Shown here: positions 8,827 to 17,544 of the stretch, in pieces
Layout of the letters: every line of letters starts with the position of its first letter
Position numbering within the stretch: the first letter of the stretch is position 1
The notes under the pieces: generated by a model
Databases searched by the model: none
The model's input: only the letters and a program-made list of their open reading frames with translations
What the model was told of the DNA's origin: nothing
Made by a program: the position numbers and the translations under genes
Source of the DNA: CAVXFB01 sp963760935
Lineage (GTDB): Bacteria > Planctomycetota > Planctomycetia > Pirellulales > Thermoguttaceae
Direction of reading: 5' to 3'
Assembly: GCA_963760935.1 (NCBI GenBank)
Contig: CAVXFB010000004.1
Location: 1-64,000 of the forward strand
DNA: 64,000 bases

Positions 8827-9075
8827 GCCGTACGCCCATGCCGCGTTTATGACCTTCTTCGCTGTCTCGATCTGCGGGGGAAATGACCGTCTTGACAAGC
8901 CTGAGCTCAGTGGCAAATCGAGCCCACTCGGCCGGTGACAGCCATTCGTTCGGTCGAGTCGATCCCAAGAGCGAAAGCCCGCATCGCAATCACGCCCGTA
9001 CTTGGGTTGGTCTTGAACCCCTTTGGTTCGATTTCCTTACTAACGACACTGCTTGTCGACGGAATCTTTTTTCAT
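8735..9075 (-). CDS. Small hypothetical protein, frame-broken
   Basis: Reconstructed from ATG 9075 (MKKDSVDKQ) through VVSKEIEPKGFKTNPSTGV and IAMRAFALG, then a second frame STRPNEWLSPAEWARFATEL and TVISPADRDSEEGHKRGMGV, ending near LRLEKKATTAG, about 112 residues. Two single-base breaks (about 9030 and 8960) are needed. The composition and absence of stops support coding, but no family is recognised. It converges on the plus-strand gene at 8440, their 3' ends overlap, and panB follows on the same strand 360 bp earlier in the transcription direction's flank. Confidence 0.45.
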
Positions 9076-9092
9076 AGTGGCTGTCTGCTATA

Positions 9093-9893
9093 TCACGAAA
9101 ACGCGTACTCCTCGCTGGGGAACTTCCCTTCGCGGACATCGTTGCGGAATTGCGTGACGGCCTCGACCACGGTTGCTTTCACGTTTGCGTAGGCCTTGAC
9201 GTGCTTCGGCACATGGCCCGGGTTGAGGCCCAACAGATCGTGGACCACTAGGACCTGTCCGTCACAACCGGTGCCGGCGCCGATGCCGATGGTGGGAATG
9301 TGCACCGCAGCCGTGATGCGCGCGGCAATGTCGGCCGGGATGCATTCCAAAACGATTGAGAACGCGCCCGATATCTCGGCCGCCTGGGCGTCGGCCAGCA
9401 GTTGCCGCTCGTCGCGCTGCACGCGATAGCCGCCCAGTTGGTGGATGCTCTGCGGACGCAGTCCGCAATGGGCCATCACGGGAATGCCGGCCGAGACCAG
9501 CGCCGAGATCACTTCGGCCTGTTCGACGCCCCCTTCCAGCTTCACGGCCTGACAGCGGGTCTCCTTGAGGATGCGACCGGCGATCTCGATGGCCTTGTAC
9601 GGGCCGAGGTGGAAGCTGGGAAACGGCATGTCGACCACCACCAGCGCATGCCGCACCGCCCGGCCTACCATCTCGGCGTGATAGATCATCTCTTCGAGCG
9701 TCACTGGTAGCGTTGTCGGGTGCCCCTGAACGACCATCGAAAGGCTATCGCCAACGAGAATTCCCTCGACGCCCGCTGCATCGACCAGTCCCGCCATGGC
9801 GTAGTCATAGGCCGTGAGCATCGTGATTTTCCGCCCGGCCGCTTTCATGGCGGCAAACTGGGGGACGGTGATTTGTGGGGCATCCGGATTCAT
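9093..9893 (-). CDS. panB: 3-methyl-2-oxobutanoate hydroxymethyltransferase
   Basis: Ketopantoate hydroxymethyltransferase, a cytoplasmic enzyme that adds a hydroxymethyl group from methylene-tetrahydrofolate to alpha-ketoisovalerate in the first committed step of pantothenate (vitamin B5) and CoA synthesis. The 266-residue length is typical. Visible family motifs are KITMLTAYDYAMAGLVD near the start, the metal site GDSLSMVVQGH, VVVDMPFPSF, KLEGG, the catalytic region SIVLECIP and PTIGIGAGTGCDGQVLV. The ATG is preceded only by a weak GTGAG. It stands alone; panC is not adjacent. The downstream neighbour on the same strand is a small hypothetical gene. Confidence 0.95.
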   Translation of the reverse strand: MNPDAPQITVPQFAAMKAAGRKITMLTAYDYAMAGLVDAAGVEGILVGDSLSMVVQGHPTTLPVTLEEMIYHAEMVGRAVRHALVVVDMPFPSFHLGPYKAIEIAGRILKETRCQAVKLEGGVEQAEVISALVSAGIPVMAHCGLRPQSIHQLGGYRVQRDERQLLADAQAAEISGAFSIVLECIPADIAARITAAVHIPTIGIGAGTGCDGQVLVVHDLLGLNPGHVPKHVKAYANVKATVVEAVTQFRNDVREGKFPSEEYAFS

Positions 9894-10181
9894 AGTGGCT
9901 CACATACGTTAAAGACGGCGAAGAAGCCATACAGTCGAATGACCGCTGCTGTTCCACCATGGTTCATTCTAGTCAGAAACGCGACGCCCCAATAGTAGTG
10001 TGGCGGGGCTGCCGGCACGATTGAAATTCCGAGCAAGTCGCTATTCAAGAGGGTTGCGGCGTCGTATCCTGAAGGGAAGGTGTGGCCCTCCCATCGGTCG
10101 GCCCTGGTTTGTTTGCCGGGCAAACGCCAGCAACAGGCCCTCGGCGTCCGCCGCACAAACACGTTTCCGAGGAGTCGTCCC

Positions 10182-11005
10182 ATGTCGTACCGCATTATTC
10201 TGACGGCGATTCTCGCGATTGGCCTTTCGACCGCGGCCGTCGCCCAAAACCAATACATCCGCCCCCGCGCAACTCTGACCGCGGCGCTGCCGCTAATCGG
10301 CAAGCGATCATCATGCAACCGGCCGAGGTGCAAGGCACCATCGAAGGCAGCATGGGCGGCTTTATCGTGGTGATGGACGCCAACAACCGGCCCGCTCGGA
10401 TCGACGTGCAAGGGGCGAAAGTGCACGTCACCGGCAATGCAAATGCCGATTTCTTACACCCTGGCTTGACGGTCGAGTTCAAGGCAGACATCGACAGCCA
10501 CGGCGTCGCGAAGGAGAAGGTGAGCGAGCTGAAGATCATCACGCCGTCGGCCCACAATCCACCGGGCCTTTTTCCGCCCGACTCGGGCACTGACGAGAAG
10601 GGTGATGCAGTCGACAACAAGCCGACCAAGCCAGCCAAGCGCGTTGCCGCAAGCAAGGGGGCAAAGGCCGGGGCCATCACGCCCGGCTCGTATCGAATTG
10701 TCGGTCGGCTGACCGCGGATCATGGGGAAACGCTTTCGGTGCAAGCCGGCCGCTACAAGGTATCGCTGAAGCTGAGCGACGAACCGACGATCGACGTCGA
10801 TCTCAGCGACCTGTCGCTGGTGGCCAAAGGCGACCGACTCTCCGCCAAGGGTATCAAGGTCATGCGGGGTGGCATAGCCGTGGGGCTCAAGGCCAAAGAA
10901 GTAACTGTCGAACTGGCCGAACCGCTGGCCGGGACCAAGAAGAAAGGGACCACGGCCAAACCCAAGTCAAAGCGCCCGCCAACACACGTTACGCCCGACG
11001 AATAG
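10182..11005 (+). CDS. Secreted hypothetical protein, one frame break
   Basis: An exported protein of about 270 residues. The ATG at 10182 has a GAGGAG ribosome site 8 bases upstream and begins a clear signal peptide (MSYRIILTAILAIGLSTAAV) with cleavage expected after AVAQ. After a single-base break near 10285 the frame continues with QPAEVQGTIEGSMGGFIVVM and VTGNANADFLHPGLTVEFKA, then a Lys/Pro linker, and a second similar beta-rich block (ITPGSYRIVGRLTADHGETL), so the protein may hold two related beta domains. The tail is Lys/Pro-rich. I do not recognise a named family. It lies between divergent panB and the transposase remnant. Confidence 0.7.
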
Positions 11006-11296
11006 CTTCGCGAGCGAAACGCCGACAGTTAGCATCCTTCCCGCTTAACTACGTCGGCTTTGCGTGAGACACTTCTCCGCAGGGCCTTGACGATTTCCAC
11101 GTCCTCAATTGTCAGCAGACGATCTTGCCATGAACTTCATGGCCGCTGGCCAGGGGTTACCCATCAGCCGAATCGAGCGTCCGGCAAACCGCAAATACAG
11201 ACAGTGCGCGACAATTTTCAATGGCGCGATCTACGGGGGTTGGGTAAAATGCTTGCGCAGGCGTTTACGAGCAGATTCCCACGCAAGGAGCACGGG

Positions 11297-11983
11297 ATGA
11301 AAACGCCTCGCGTCCCACCGCAAGAGTTCGCCGAATCGATGAAGCAAGAATTCGAGGAGTTCACCGCGAAGGTGATGGAAGCCGTCAATGACGCGTCGGA
11401 TGGACAGTGGATCACCGGCAGCGACGAACAGGTGCGAGATCTTTCCGCAGAGATGCGGCAGAGGATATTCGAGCGAGCCCTGCAGAAGCGGCTGGATGCG
11501 GCGGAAGCCGCTTTTCCCCCCTCCGCACGATCCGACGACGGGCAAGCGGCTGGCCAATAAGGGTCGGCAGTCACACCGAGTTCTTACCGTCAATGGCGAG
11601 ATCAAAGTCGTGCGACGTTGGTGGCACGGCCCGCAGCTCGGCAGCGTCGCGCCAGCCAATGCGATTCTCGATTGCGACGGCGTGATGGTGCCGATTATCA
11701 CCGACGCCGCGAAGATCAAACGCCGCGATAAAGTCAAAGCCAAGCGTCGCCGTCGCGGCAGGAAGTGCAAGCCCTTGCTGCCGCGTAAGCGCGGGTCGGA
11801 CCTGTCCTGGAAGGAGTTCAAGGTCGCTTTTTTTTACAGCGAGGACGCGAAGCGTCAACATGTGGCCTTTACGCATGGCAAGCACCTCGTGGCAGGAAGG
11901 GGGCCAAGTCTGGCCAAACGCTCGTCCTCTCACGACTTAAGGTCGCCCAGAACGCTGGTCACACACGTATGCCACCGCTGGCT
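11297..11983 (+). pseudogene. Decayed ISKra4-like transposase
   Basis: Begins MKTPRVPPQEFAESMKQEFE behind an AAGGAG ribosome site. A frame change near 11500 leads to DPTTGKRLANKGRQSHRVLT and VNGEIKVVRRWWHG, then after an apparent internal deletion DGVMVPIITDAAKIKRRDKV, an Arg/Lys-rich block RRRRGRKCKP, and FKVAFFYSEDAKRQHVAFTH. This order resembles ISKra4-family transposases, which are usually much longer (about 450 residues). The central catalytic region and the C-terminus are missing, and the gene stops where the IS4-family element begins. It is clearly non-functional. The family name is from memory of the motifs. Confidence 0.6.
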
Positions 11984-13099
11984 AATCCCCAGTTTCCGGC
12001 CTCGACCAGGATCGCATGGAGTAATGCGGAAAGTGCTTGGGCGGCTGTGAGTTGCAGTCGGCGGACCATTTTCTGACCGATGAAGAATACCGCGCATGCT
12101 CCAGGCCGATTGTTGCTGCACCAGATGCCAGGCGGATAGCGGCGTAACGCCAGGAGCCCAATGCCAGTCAACAGCCAGTACGCCAGCGTCAGGATCAGCA
12201 GCAAGCGATCGAATCGATCGGGGCGGGTAATCTGTGTGTTGCGCAACGCCCAGCCGTGGCGGCGATTCTTCTCGTCTCGGAACAGTTCCTCGATCGTCAT
12301 CCGCCGACCGTAGAGTTCCGTCAACCGCATCACCGGATAGGTGAGGTCGGTCATGAGGAACCAACACTCGTCGCGTTCCTTTGGCAATCCCTTTTTCCAG
12401 AAGACCGCTACGTTTTGCACGACCGGTTTCTCCCGGCGGAACTGAACGTCCTTCAATAGTCGCCGCGTGCCTCGTTTGACCCGAAAAAAGGTCCAGTTTT
12501 CCCCGGAATTTACGGCATTCGATGTAAACGTCCGGCTTGATGCGGATGACGTAGTGCACGCCCATCTGCTGGCAGGTCCGGGCCAACTCCGTGCGGCCGA
12601 AGCCTCGATCGGCCACAAGGATGATCGTGATCCAGTCGGGCAGAAGGGACTTTAGCAATCGCAGCAGTCCTTCTTCGAGATTGTTCTGGCTTTTGTACAG
12701 CACCCATTCCTCGTAGCTGGCCCACAAGAGCGGCACGCCGCGTCCACGAATCACGGCCGCCGCCATGAGCGTGTGAAACGAACGGACCTCCGTCCAATCG
12801 AAGGTGACCAACAACGGGTGGTCTTGCCAAGTCCTCCGGTTTCGGAACAGCCAGCGGAGCGGCCCTTGCATGGCATCGCTGATGTGGACTCGCTGATTGG
12901 CAGTGAACCGCCAAGCCCGCTTGATGCCATGTTTGGCCGCACCCTCGCGTTCCTCGGCCAGGAGACGTCCGAGTTCCGAGAGACTTACCCGGCCCACCAG
13001 GATGGCCACGGCCACCAAGTCGGCTAAGGTTTTGATCTGGCTCTTTCGCAAGCCGAAACATACACTCGTGATCCAGCACACGGCTTCCATGCCGTTCAT
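11959..13099 (-). CDS. IS4-family transposase, one frame break
   Basis: DDE transposase. The first catalytic Asp is in LLVTFDWTEVRSFHTL, the second in IILVADRGFGRTELA, and the Glu lies in YGRRMTIEELFRDEKN, which gives the Y-x2-R-x3-E-x6-K signature of the IS4 family. A frame break near 12480 separates the second Asp from the Glu; the protein sequence continues well in the next frame. I chose ATG 13099 because GGAGG lies 7 bases upstream; an upstream GTG/ATG extension is possible. The final residues run through the left inverted end, so the stop comes from flanking DNA. As read, the enzyme would be inactive unless the break is an assembly error or programmed. Confidence 0.85.
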
Positions 13100-13216
13100 G
13101 GCGGTTCCTCCGCTAGTCGTGGTTGAGTGGTTTGACTTCGCACCCCAACCATATACCAACTAACGACTTTCAGAGGACCGCCACTTTTCTTGCGCAGCCG
13201 CGCGAAACTGGGGATA
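11984..13216 (-). mobile_element. IS4-family insertion sequence
   Basis: A 1.23-kb insertion sequence holding one transposase on the minus strand. Inverted ends are visible: ATCCCCAGTTT at 11985-11995 and its exact complement AAACTGGGGAT at 13205-13215, with partial matching on both sides. No convincing target duplication is seen. The left end abuts a decayed ISKra4-like transposase; the right end lies 19 bp from a strong promoter leading to rpmF and fabD. Confidence 0.75.
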
Positions 13217-13234
13217 CATCAGGCCTTCGAGCGG

Positions 13235-13263
13235 TTGACAGTGCCGGCCCGGTCGTTTAGGAT
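13235..13263 (+). promoter_or_regulatory. Sigma70-type promoter for rpmF-fab cluster
   Basis: TTGACA (13235-13240), a 17-base spacer, and TAGGAT (13258-13263). The -35 is a perfect consensus and the -10 matches four of six. It is 124 bp upstream of rpmF and directly beyond the end of the IS4-family element, so it is either the native promoter barely missed by the insertion or one formed near the IS end. Confidence 0.6.
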
Positions 13264-13386
13264 GTGTCGTTTCGCATTCCCTGAGTGGGAGCAAGGGGAC
13301 GGGGCCAGTTTGTCGGCTCGTTCCCGCGGCTACCCAACACAAATCGGACCTGACCCCCATATACACGGGTCTCGGGAGATTAGATC

Positions 13387-13566
13387 ATGGCCGTTCCGAA
13401 GCGCAGGCAGAGCAACGCCCGCACCGGCAGTCGCCGGGCGCACGATGCGAAGAAGCCCAAGCAGCTAACGTATTGCGAGCAGTGCAGCACGGCCCTGCCT
13501 ACGCACGTCGTCTGCCCAAACTGTGGTCATTACATGGGACGTAAAGTCGTTGAGACTGAGTCTTGA
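13387..13566 (+). CDS. rpmF: 50S ribosomal protein L32
   Basis: A 59-residue ribosomal large-subunit protein. It starts MAVPKRRQSNARTGSRRAH, the highly conserved N-terminus of L32, and has the zinc-ribbon pair YCEQC and CPNCGHY. The reading frame is intact. Its stop overlaps the TTG start of fabD, so the two are translationally linked. The rpmF-fab order is conserved in many bacteria, though plsX and fabH, often found between them, are absent here. Confidence 0.95.
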   Translation: MAVPKRRQSNARTGSRRAHDAKKPKQLTYCEQCSTALPTHVVCPNCGHYMGRKVVETES

Positions 13567-14472
13567 GCAGAATCGCTTTCCTTTTTCCCGGACAAGGCGC
13601 GTCAGACGGTTGGCATGGGCAAGCGGCTCGCGGAGTCGCTCCCCAGCGTCCGGAATCTGTACGACCGCGCCGCCGACGTGCTGGGCTACGACCTGGCGAA
13701 GCTCTGCTTCGAGGGGCCGGCTGAGGACCTCGACTCGACCGTCTATAGCCAGCCAGCGATCTTCGTCACCAGCTTGGCGGCATTGGAATCTCTGCGGGCG
13801 CAGTCGCCCGACGTCGTGCTTTCCTGCGAGGCTACGGCCGGCCTGAGCCTGGGCGAATACACCGCGATGGTGTTTGCCGGCGTAATGGAATTCGAGGACG
13901 GCTTGATGCTCGTGCAACGGCGCGGCGCGGCGATGCAGCAAGCGGCCGACGCGACGCCCAGCGGCATGGTCGGCATCCTCGGCCTGGAGCGGGTCGAGGT
14001 CGAGGCGCTATGCGAAAAAGCGCGCGACGGCGAGATCCTGAAGATCGCCAACTTGCTCTGTCCGGCAAACATCGTTGTTTCGGGCACGATCGGGGCTTGC
14101 GAACGGGCGGCCCAGATGGCACAGTCGTTTGGGGCCATGAAGGCGATGCCCCTGGCCGTGGCAGGTGCCTTCCATACCGAAATCATGCGTCCGGCCGACG
14201 AACGCTGTGCAGAAGCACTGGCCGATGTGCCGATGCAGAAGCCACGGATTCCCGTAATCTCGAACGTCGACGCCTTGCCCCATGACGACCCCGAGGAGAT
14301 TCGCAAGATTCTGGTGCGACAAATCCTCCAGCCGGTGCGTTGGGAAGACTCGATGCGATACATGATCCGGCAGGGTTTCGACCAGTTTTACGAGGTCGGC
14401 CCCGGCCGCGTCCTCCGTGGTCTGCTGCGAAGAATCGATCGAAGCGTAGCGTGCCAATGTGTCGAGGTGTGA
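13563..14472 (+). CDS. fabD: Malonyl-CoA:ACP transacylase, one frame break
   Basis: Transfers the malonyl group from CoA to acyl carrier protein, feeding type II fatty-acid synthesis in the cytoplasm. From TTG 13563 the protein reads SRIAFLFPGQGA, and an extra base near 13602 breaks the frame; removing it gives GQGAQTVGMGKRLAES, the exact family motif. The nucleophile Ser is in GLSLGEYTAMVFAG (usually GHSLGE; here Leu replaces His) and the catalytic His in VAGAFHTEIM. Corrected length is about 302 residues, normal for FabD. Since the enzyme is essential, the break is almost certainly an assembly error. The start overlaps the rpmF stop. Confidence 0.92.
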
Positions 14473-14493
14473 AGCGGATCGCGGATTAGAAAC

Positions 14494-14556
14494 GTAGGGT
14501 GCGTCCGCGACGCACCGCAACGACAAGAAACAAGGTGCGTCGAGAACGCACCCTAC
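14494..14556. repeat. Intergenic palindromic repeat (GTAGGGTGCGT type)
   Basis: GTAGGGTGCGT (from 14494) pairs with ACGCACCCTAC (to 14556), with inner arms CGACGCACC and GGTGCGTCG around a 17-base centre. It lies between fabD and fabG and could form a long hairpin in the transcript. It resembles the elements at 15379 and 23028. Confidence 0.75.
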
Positions 14557-14600
14557 TGAACTTTACTATTATCAACACCTAAGAACTTGGAAGTTCAACT

Positions 14601-15359
14601 GTGCCAAGTCGCATTTCCACGAATTTAGAGGGAAAAACGGCCCTCGTGACCGGGGCTGGTCGCGGGCTCGGTCGCTGCATAGCCGAAGCGCTGGCGGCGG
14701 CAGGGGCCAAGGTCGCTTGCATTGACGTCAACGCCGATTGCCTGGCCGACGCCGTGGCCGCCATCCGCGCGGCCGGTGGCACCGCCGAACCAGTCGCTTG
14801 CGACGTGACGCAGAGCGATCGTGTTGCCGAGGCCGTTGACGAAGTGGTCAAACTGTGGGGCGGCCTGAACATTCTGGTCAACAACGCCGGCATCACTCGC
14901 GACAACGTGATCGTCCGTATGAAGGATGACCAGTGGGACTCGGTGATCAACATCAACCTGCGTGGCACTTTCCTCTTCACCCGGGCGGCAGCCCGGCCAA
15001 TGATGAAGGCCCGTCAGGGGCGGATCATTAATATCGCCAGTGTCTCGGGTCTGATGGGCAACCCGGGCCAAGTCAACTATTCGGCGTCGAAGGCGGGCGT
15101 CATCGGCCTGACGCGGACCGTCGCCCGTGAGCTGGCCAGCCGAAACGTTACGGTGAATGCCGTGGCGCCGGGCTTTATCGCCACCGACATGACCGCCGCC
15201 CTCGGTGAAGAAATCCTCACCGAGGTTCGCAAACAGATCCCATTAGGCCGATTGGGGGATCCTCAGGACGTCGCCGACGCCGTGTTGTTTCTGGCCAGCG
15301 ATGCCGCCTCGTTCATAACCGGCCATGTGTTGACCGTCGATGGAGGATTGACCGTCTAG
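14601..15359 (+). CDS. fabG: 3-oxoacyl-ACP reductase
   Basis: NADPH-dependent reductase of the short-chain dehydrogenase family that reduces 3-ketoacyl-ACP in each round of fatty-acid elongation. The dinucleotide-binding motif TGAGRGLG is near residue 18, followed by NNAGITRDNV, the catalytic Ser in IINIASVSG, and Tyr/Lys in YSASKAGVIGL. The end is SFITGHVLTVDGGLTV, a typical FabG C-terminus. Length is 252 residues. The start is GTG at 14601 with no obvious ribosome site. It is within the rpmF-fabD-fabG-acpP-fabF cluster, separated from both neighbours by palindromic repeats. Confidence 0.95.
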   Translation: MPSRISTNLEGKTALVTGAGRGLGRCIAEALAAAGAKVACIDVNADCLADAVAAIRAAGGTAEPVACDVTQSDRVAEAVDEVVKLWGGLNILVNNAGITRDNVIVRMKDDQWDSVININLRGTFLFTRAAARPMMKARQGRIINIASVSGLMGNPGQVNYSASKAGVIGLTRTVARELASRNVTVNAVAPGFIATDMTAALGEEILTEVRKQIPLGRLGDPQDVADAVLFLASDAASFITGHVLTVDGGLTV

Positions 15360-15378
15360 GAAATTGAAGCAGCAATGC

Positions 15379-15434
15379 GTAGGGTCCGCCGTGCGGACCA
15401 TATCGGCGTGCGTGGTCCGCACGGCGGACCCTAC
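15379..15434. repeat. Intergenic palindromic repeat (GTAGGGTCCGC type)
   Basis: A near-perfect palindrome. GTAGGGTCCGCCGTGCGG on the left is exactly complemented on the right (ending GGCGGACCCTAC), around a 12-base loop. It lies 20 bp after fabG. A second copy of the same type is at 23028-23094. The rest of the gap up to acpP (15435-15663) shows no gene. Confidence 0.85.
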
Positions 15435-15663
15435 AAGCTGTTTGATCGCCTCTGAGACAGCAATTGGCCGCCATGCCAGGAAAATGGGCGTACAGATATG
15501 GACACGCAGGGCAAAACCGGGTATACCTTGCGAGATTGAATGGGAAGCGCGGGCAAGACATGCCGTCTGTGGCCCTCTGGAGTGTTTTAAGTGACTTTTA
15601 GGGGTGGGGACTGCCATCGGAGTGCATCCCCCAAAGTATACGTGGTAGCAGGAGGACCCTTAC

Positions 15664-15918
15664 GTGGCCTCAGTTCAAGAGCGCGTTATTGACATCGTTG
15701 CCGAGCAACTTGGCGTCAGCAAGGACCAGATCACCCGCGAAACTTCCTTCGTCAACGATCTGGGCGCCGACTCTCTGGATACGGTCGAACTGGTGATGGA
15801 ACTCGAAGAGGAGTTCGACATCAATATCCCCGACGACGTGGCCGAGAAGATCCAAACCGTCGGACAAGCTATCGACCATATCTCGAAGTCTGTGGAAAGC
15901 ACGGAAGCCTCTGCCTGA
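15664..15918 (+). CDS. acpP: Acyl carrier protein
   Basis: An 84-residue carrier that holds growing acyl chains on a phosphopantetheine arm. The attachment Ser is residue 37 in DLGADSLDTVELVMELEEEF, the classic motif, and the protein is strongly acidic as expected. The GTG start at 15664 is preceded by an AGGAGG ribosome site. It is 9 bp from fabF, so the two are co-transcribed. Confidence 0.96.
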   Translation: MASVQERVIDIVAEQLGVSKDQITRETSFVNDLGADSLDTVELVMELEEEFDINIPDDVAEKIQTVGQAIDHISKSVESTEASA

Positions 15919-15927
15919 CGGACTTGC

Positions 15928-17172
15928 ATGAAACGCCGAGTTGTCGTCACGGGCATTGGTGTCGTCACCTCGCTCGGCTGCAAGGTTGACGAACTCTGGA
16001 CTCGCATCTGCAATGGCGAGAGCGGTATCACTCCGCTCGAACGCCTTGACGTTGCGAAGTACCGTGTCCGTTTTGGCGGCGAAATCCACAACTGGTCGGT
16101 CGACGGCTATATCGAAGCCAAAGACGTCAAACGCTTTGATCGCTTCGTGCAGTTCGCCCACGTCAGCGGCGTCAATGCCGTCAGTGACTCGGGCATCGAC
16201 TTCACGAAGGAAGATTCCTGGCGCTGCGGCGTAATCCTCGGCTCGGGCATCGGCGGGCTCGAGACGATCGAAATCCAGCATCAGCGGCTGATCGACAAAG
16301 GGCCCGACAAGGTCTCGGCCTTCACCATCCCCAAGCTGATCGGCAATGCGGCCAGCGCCCAATTGTCGATCCAGTACGGGCTCAGGGGCCCCAATCAGGT
16401 CGTTGTCACCGCCTGTGCCAGCGCCACCAACGCGATCGGCGACGCGTATAAGCTGATCCGCGATAACGAGAGCGACGTGATCATCACCGGCGGCAGCGAG
16501 GCCGCACTGACGTACGTCGGACTCAGCGCTTTTGCCGCTATGCGCGCCCTGTCGGAACGGAACGACGATCCTGCCCGTGCCAGCCGGCCTTTCGATCGCG
16601 ACCGCGACGGCTTCGTCCTCAGCGAAGGCGCTGGGCTGTTGGTGCTCGAAGAGTTGGAGCATGCCAAAGCACGCGGCGCGAAAATCTATGGCGAAATCTA
16701 CGGCTATGGTGTCAGTTGCGACGGCGGCCACATCACCGCTCCCGACAAAGACGGCGTCGGCGCGGCCTACGCCATGGCGCGCGCCATCCAGGATGCCCAA
16801 GTCAATCCGAGCGACATCGGTTATATCAACGCGCACGGAACGAGCACGTCCCTGGGTGATCAGGCCGAGACGACCGCCATCAAGTCGGTATTCAACAGCT
16901 ACGCCAAGCAGGTCAGCGTGTCGAGTACGAAGAGCCAACTCGGCCACCTCTTGGGCGCCAGCGGCGGCGTGGAATTGGTTCTCTGCCTCATGGCGCTACG
17001 CGACGGAGTCATCCCGCCGACGATCAACTACGAAACGCCCGACCCGGCCTGCGACCTCGACTACACGCCTAACCAGCCACGCGAGCGCAAAATCGACGTG
17101 GCAATGTCTAACAGCTTCGGTTTCGGCGGCCACAACGGGTCGCTCGTCGTCGGAAAGCTCCGCGGCGACTAG
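15928..17172 (+). CDS. fabF: 3-oxoacyl-ACP synthase II
   Basis: Condensing enzyme that extends acyl-ACP with malonyl-ACP. The 414-residue length is typical. The catalytic triad is visible: Cys163 in VVVTACASATNAIGDAY, His303 in INAHGTSTSLGD and His340 in LGHLLGASGG. The N-terminus RRVVVTGIGVVTSLG and the C-terminal NSFGFGGHNGSLV are typical of beta-ketoacyl synthases. It is the last gene of the fatty-acid cluster, 9 bp after acpP. Confidence 0.96.
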   Translation: MKRRVVVTGIGVVTSLGCKVDELWTRICNGESGITPLERLDVAKYRVRFGGEIHNWSVDGYIEAKDVKRFDRFVQFAHVSGVNAVSDSGIDFTKEDSWRCGVILGSGIGGLETIEIQHQRLIDKGPDKVSAFTIPKLIGNAASAQLSIQYGLRGPNQVVVTACASATNAIGDAYKLIRDNESDVIITGGSEAALTYVGLSAFAAMRALSERNDDPARASRPFDRDRDGFVLSEGAGLLVLEELEHAKARGAKIYGEIYGYGVSCDGGHITAPDKDGVGAAYAMARAIQDAQVNPSDIGYINAHGTSTSLGDQAETTAIKSVFNSYAKQVSVSSTKSQLGHLLGASGGVELVLCLMALRDGVIPPTINYETPDPACDLDYTPNQPRERKIDVAMSNSFGFGGHNGSLVVGKLRGD

Positions 17173-17544
17173 GCCTAGCAGATTGCACTTCAACACAAGC
17201 CGCCGCTCCATCCGGTTTCTCGTGTCCAGCCCGCACTGTCACACCCGCTACGTGCCTTATAGCAAACGTACGGCACGCTGGCGAGAAAAGTCGGCCAGAG
17301 CCAATCATGCTTATGTGCGACAACTGCCATGGCCTGATCACTGGATGCCGTCGCAATTGCGCGGCTATGTAGTAATGACAGGGGGGTGCGCGTGATTATG
17401 GCAGCCACCGAGCAGAATGCTCCATTTGCTGCTGCCGCCCCGAATGGGTAGAATCGACCTCTTCTTGCACGCCGCCGTCAGGCGCTTGGCCGCCGACATC
17501 GCGGTTTGCGATCGTGTCCAAGCTCAACCGACCATCGAACGCCC
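17173..17544. other. Intergenic region between fabF and leuS
   Basis: No gene, tRNA or strong terminator could be supported. It must contain the leuS promoter, but no clear consensus boxes are visible. A short open frame begins upstream of leuS at 17506 in the same frame; those extra 13 residues do not resemble a LeuRS N-terminus. Confidence 0.4.

Noticed and set aside
9890..10426. Minus-strand frame upstream of panB
   Set aside because: It overlaps the signal peptide gene on the plus strand, which has a better start and composition.
15670..16947. A long minus-strand frame opposite acpP and fabF
   Set aside because: It covers two certain genes on the other strand and has no recognisable domain.
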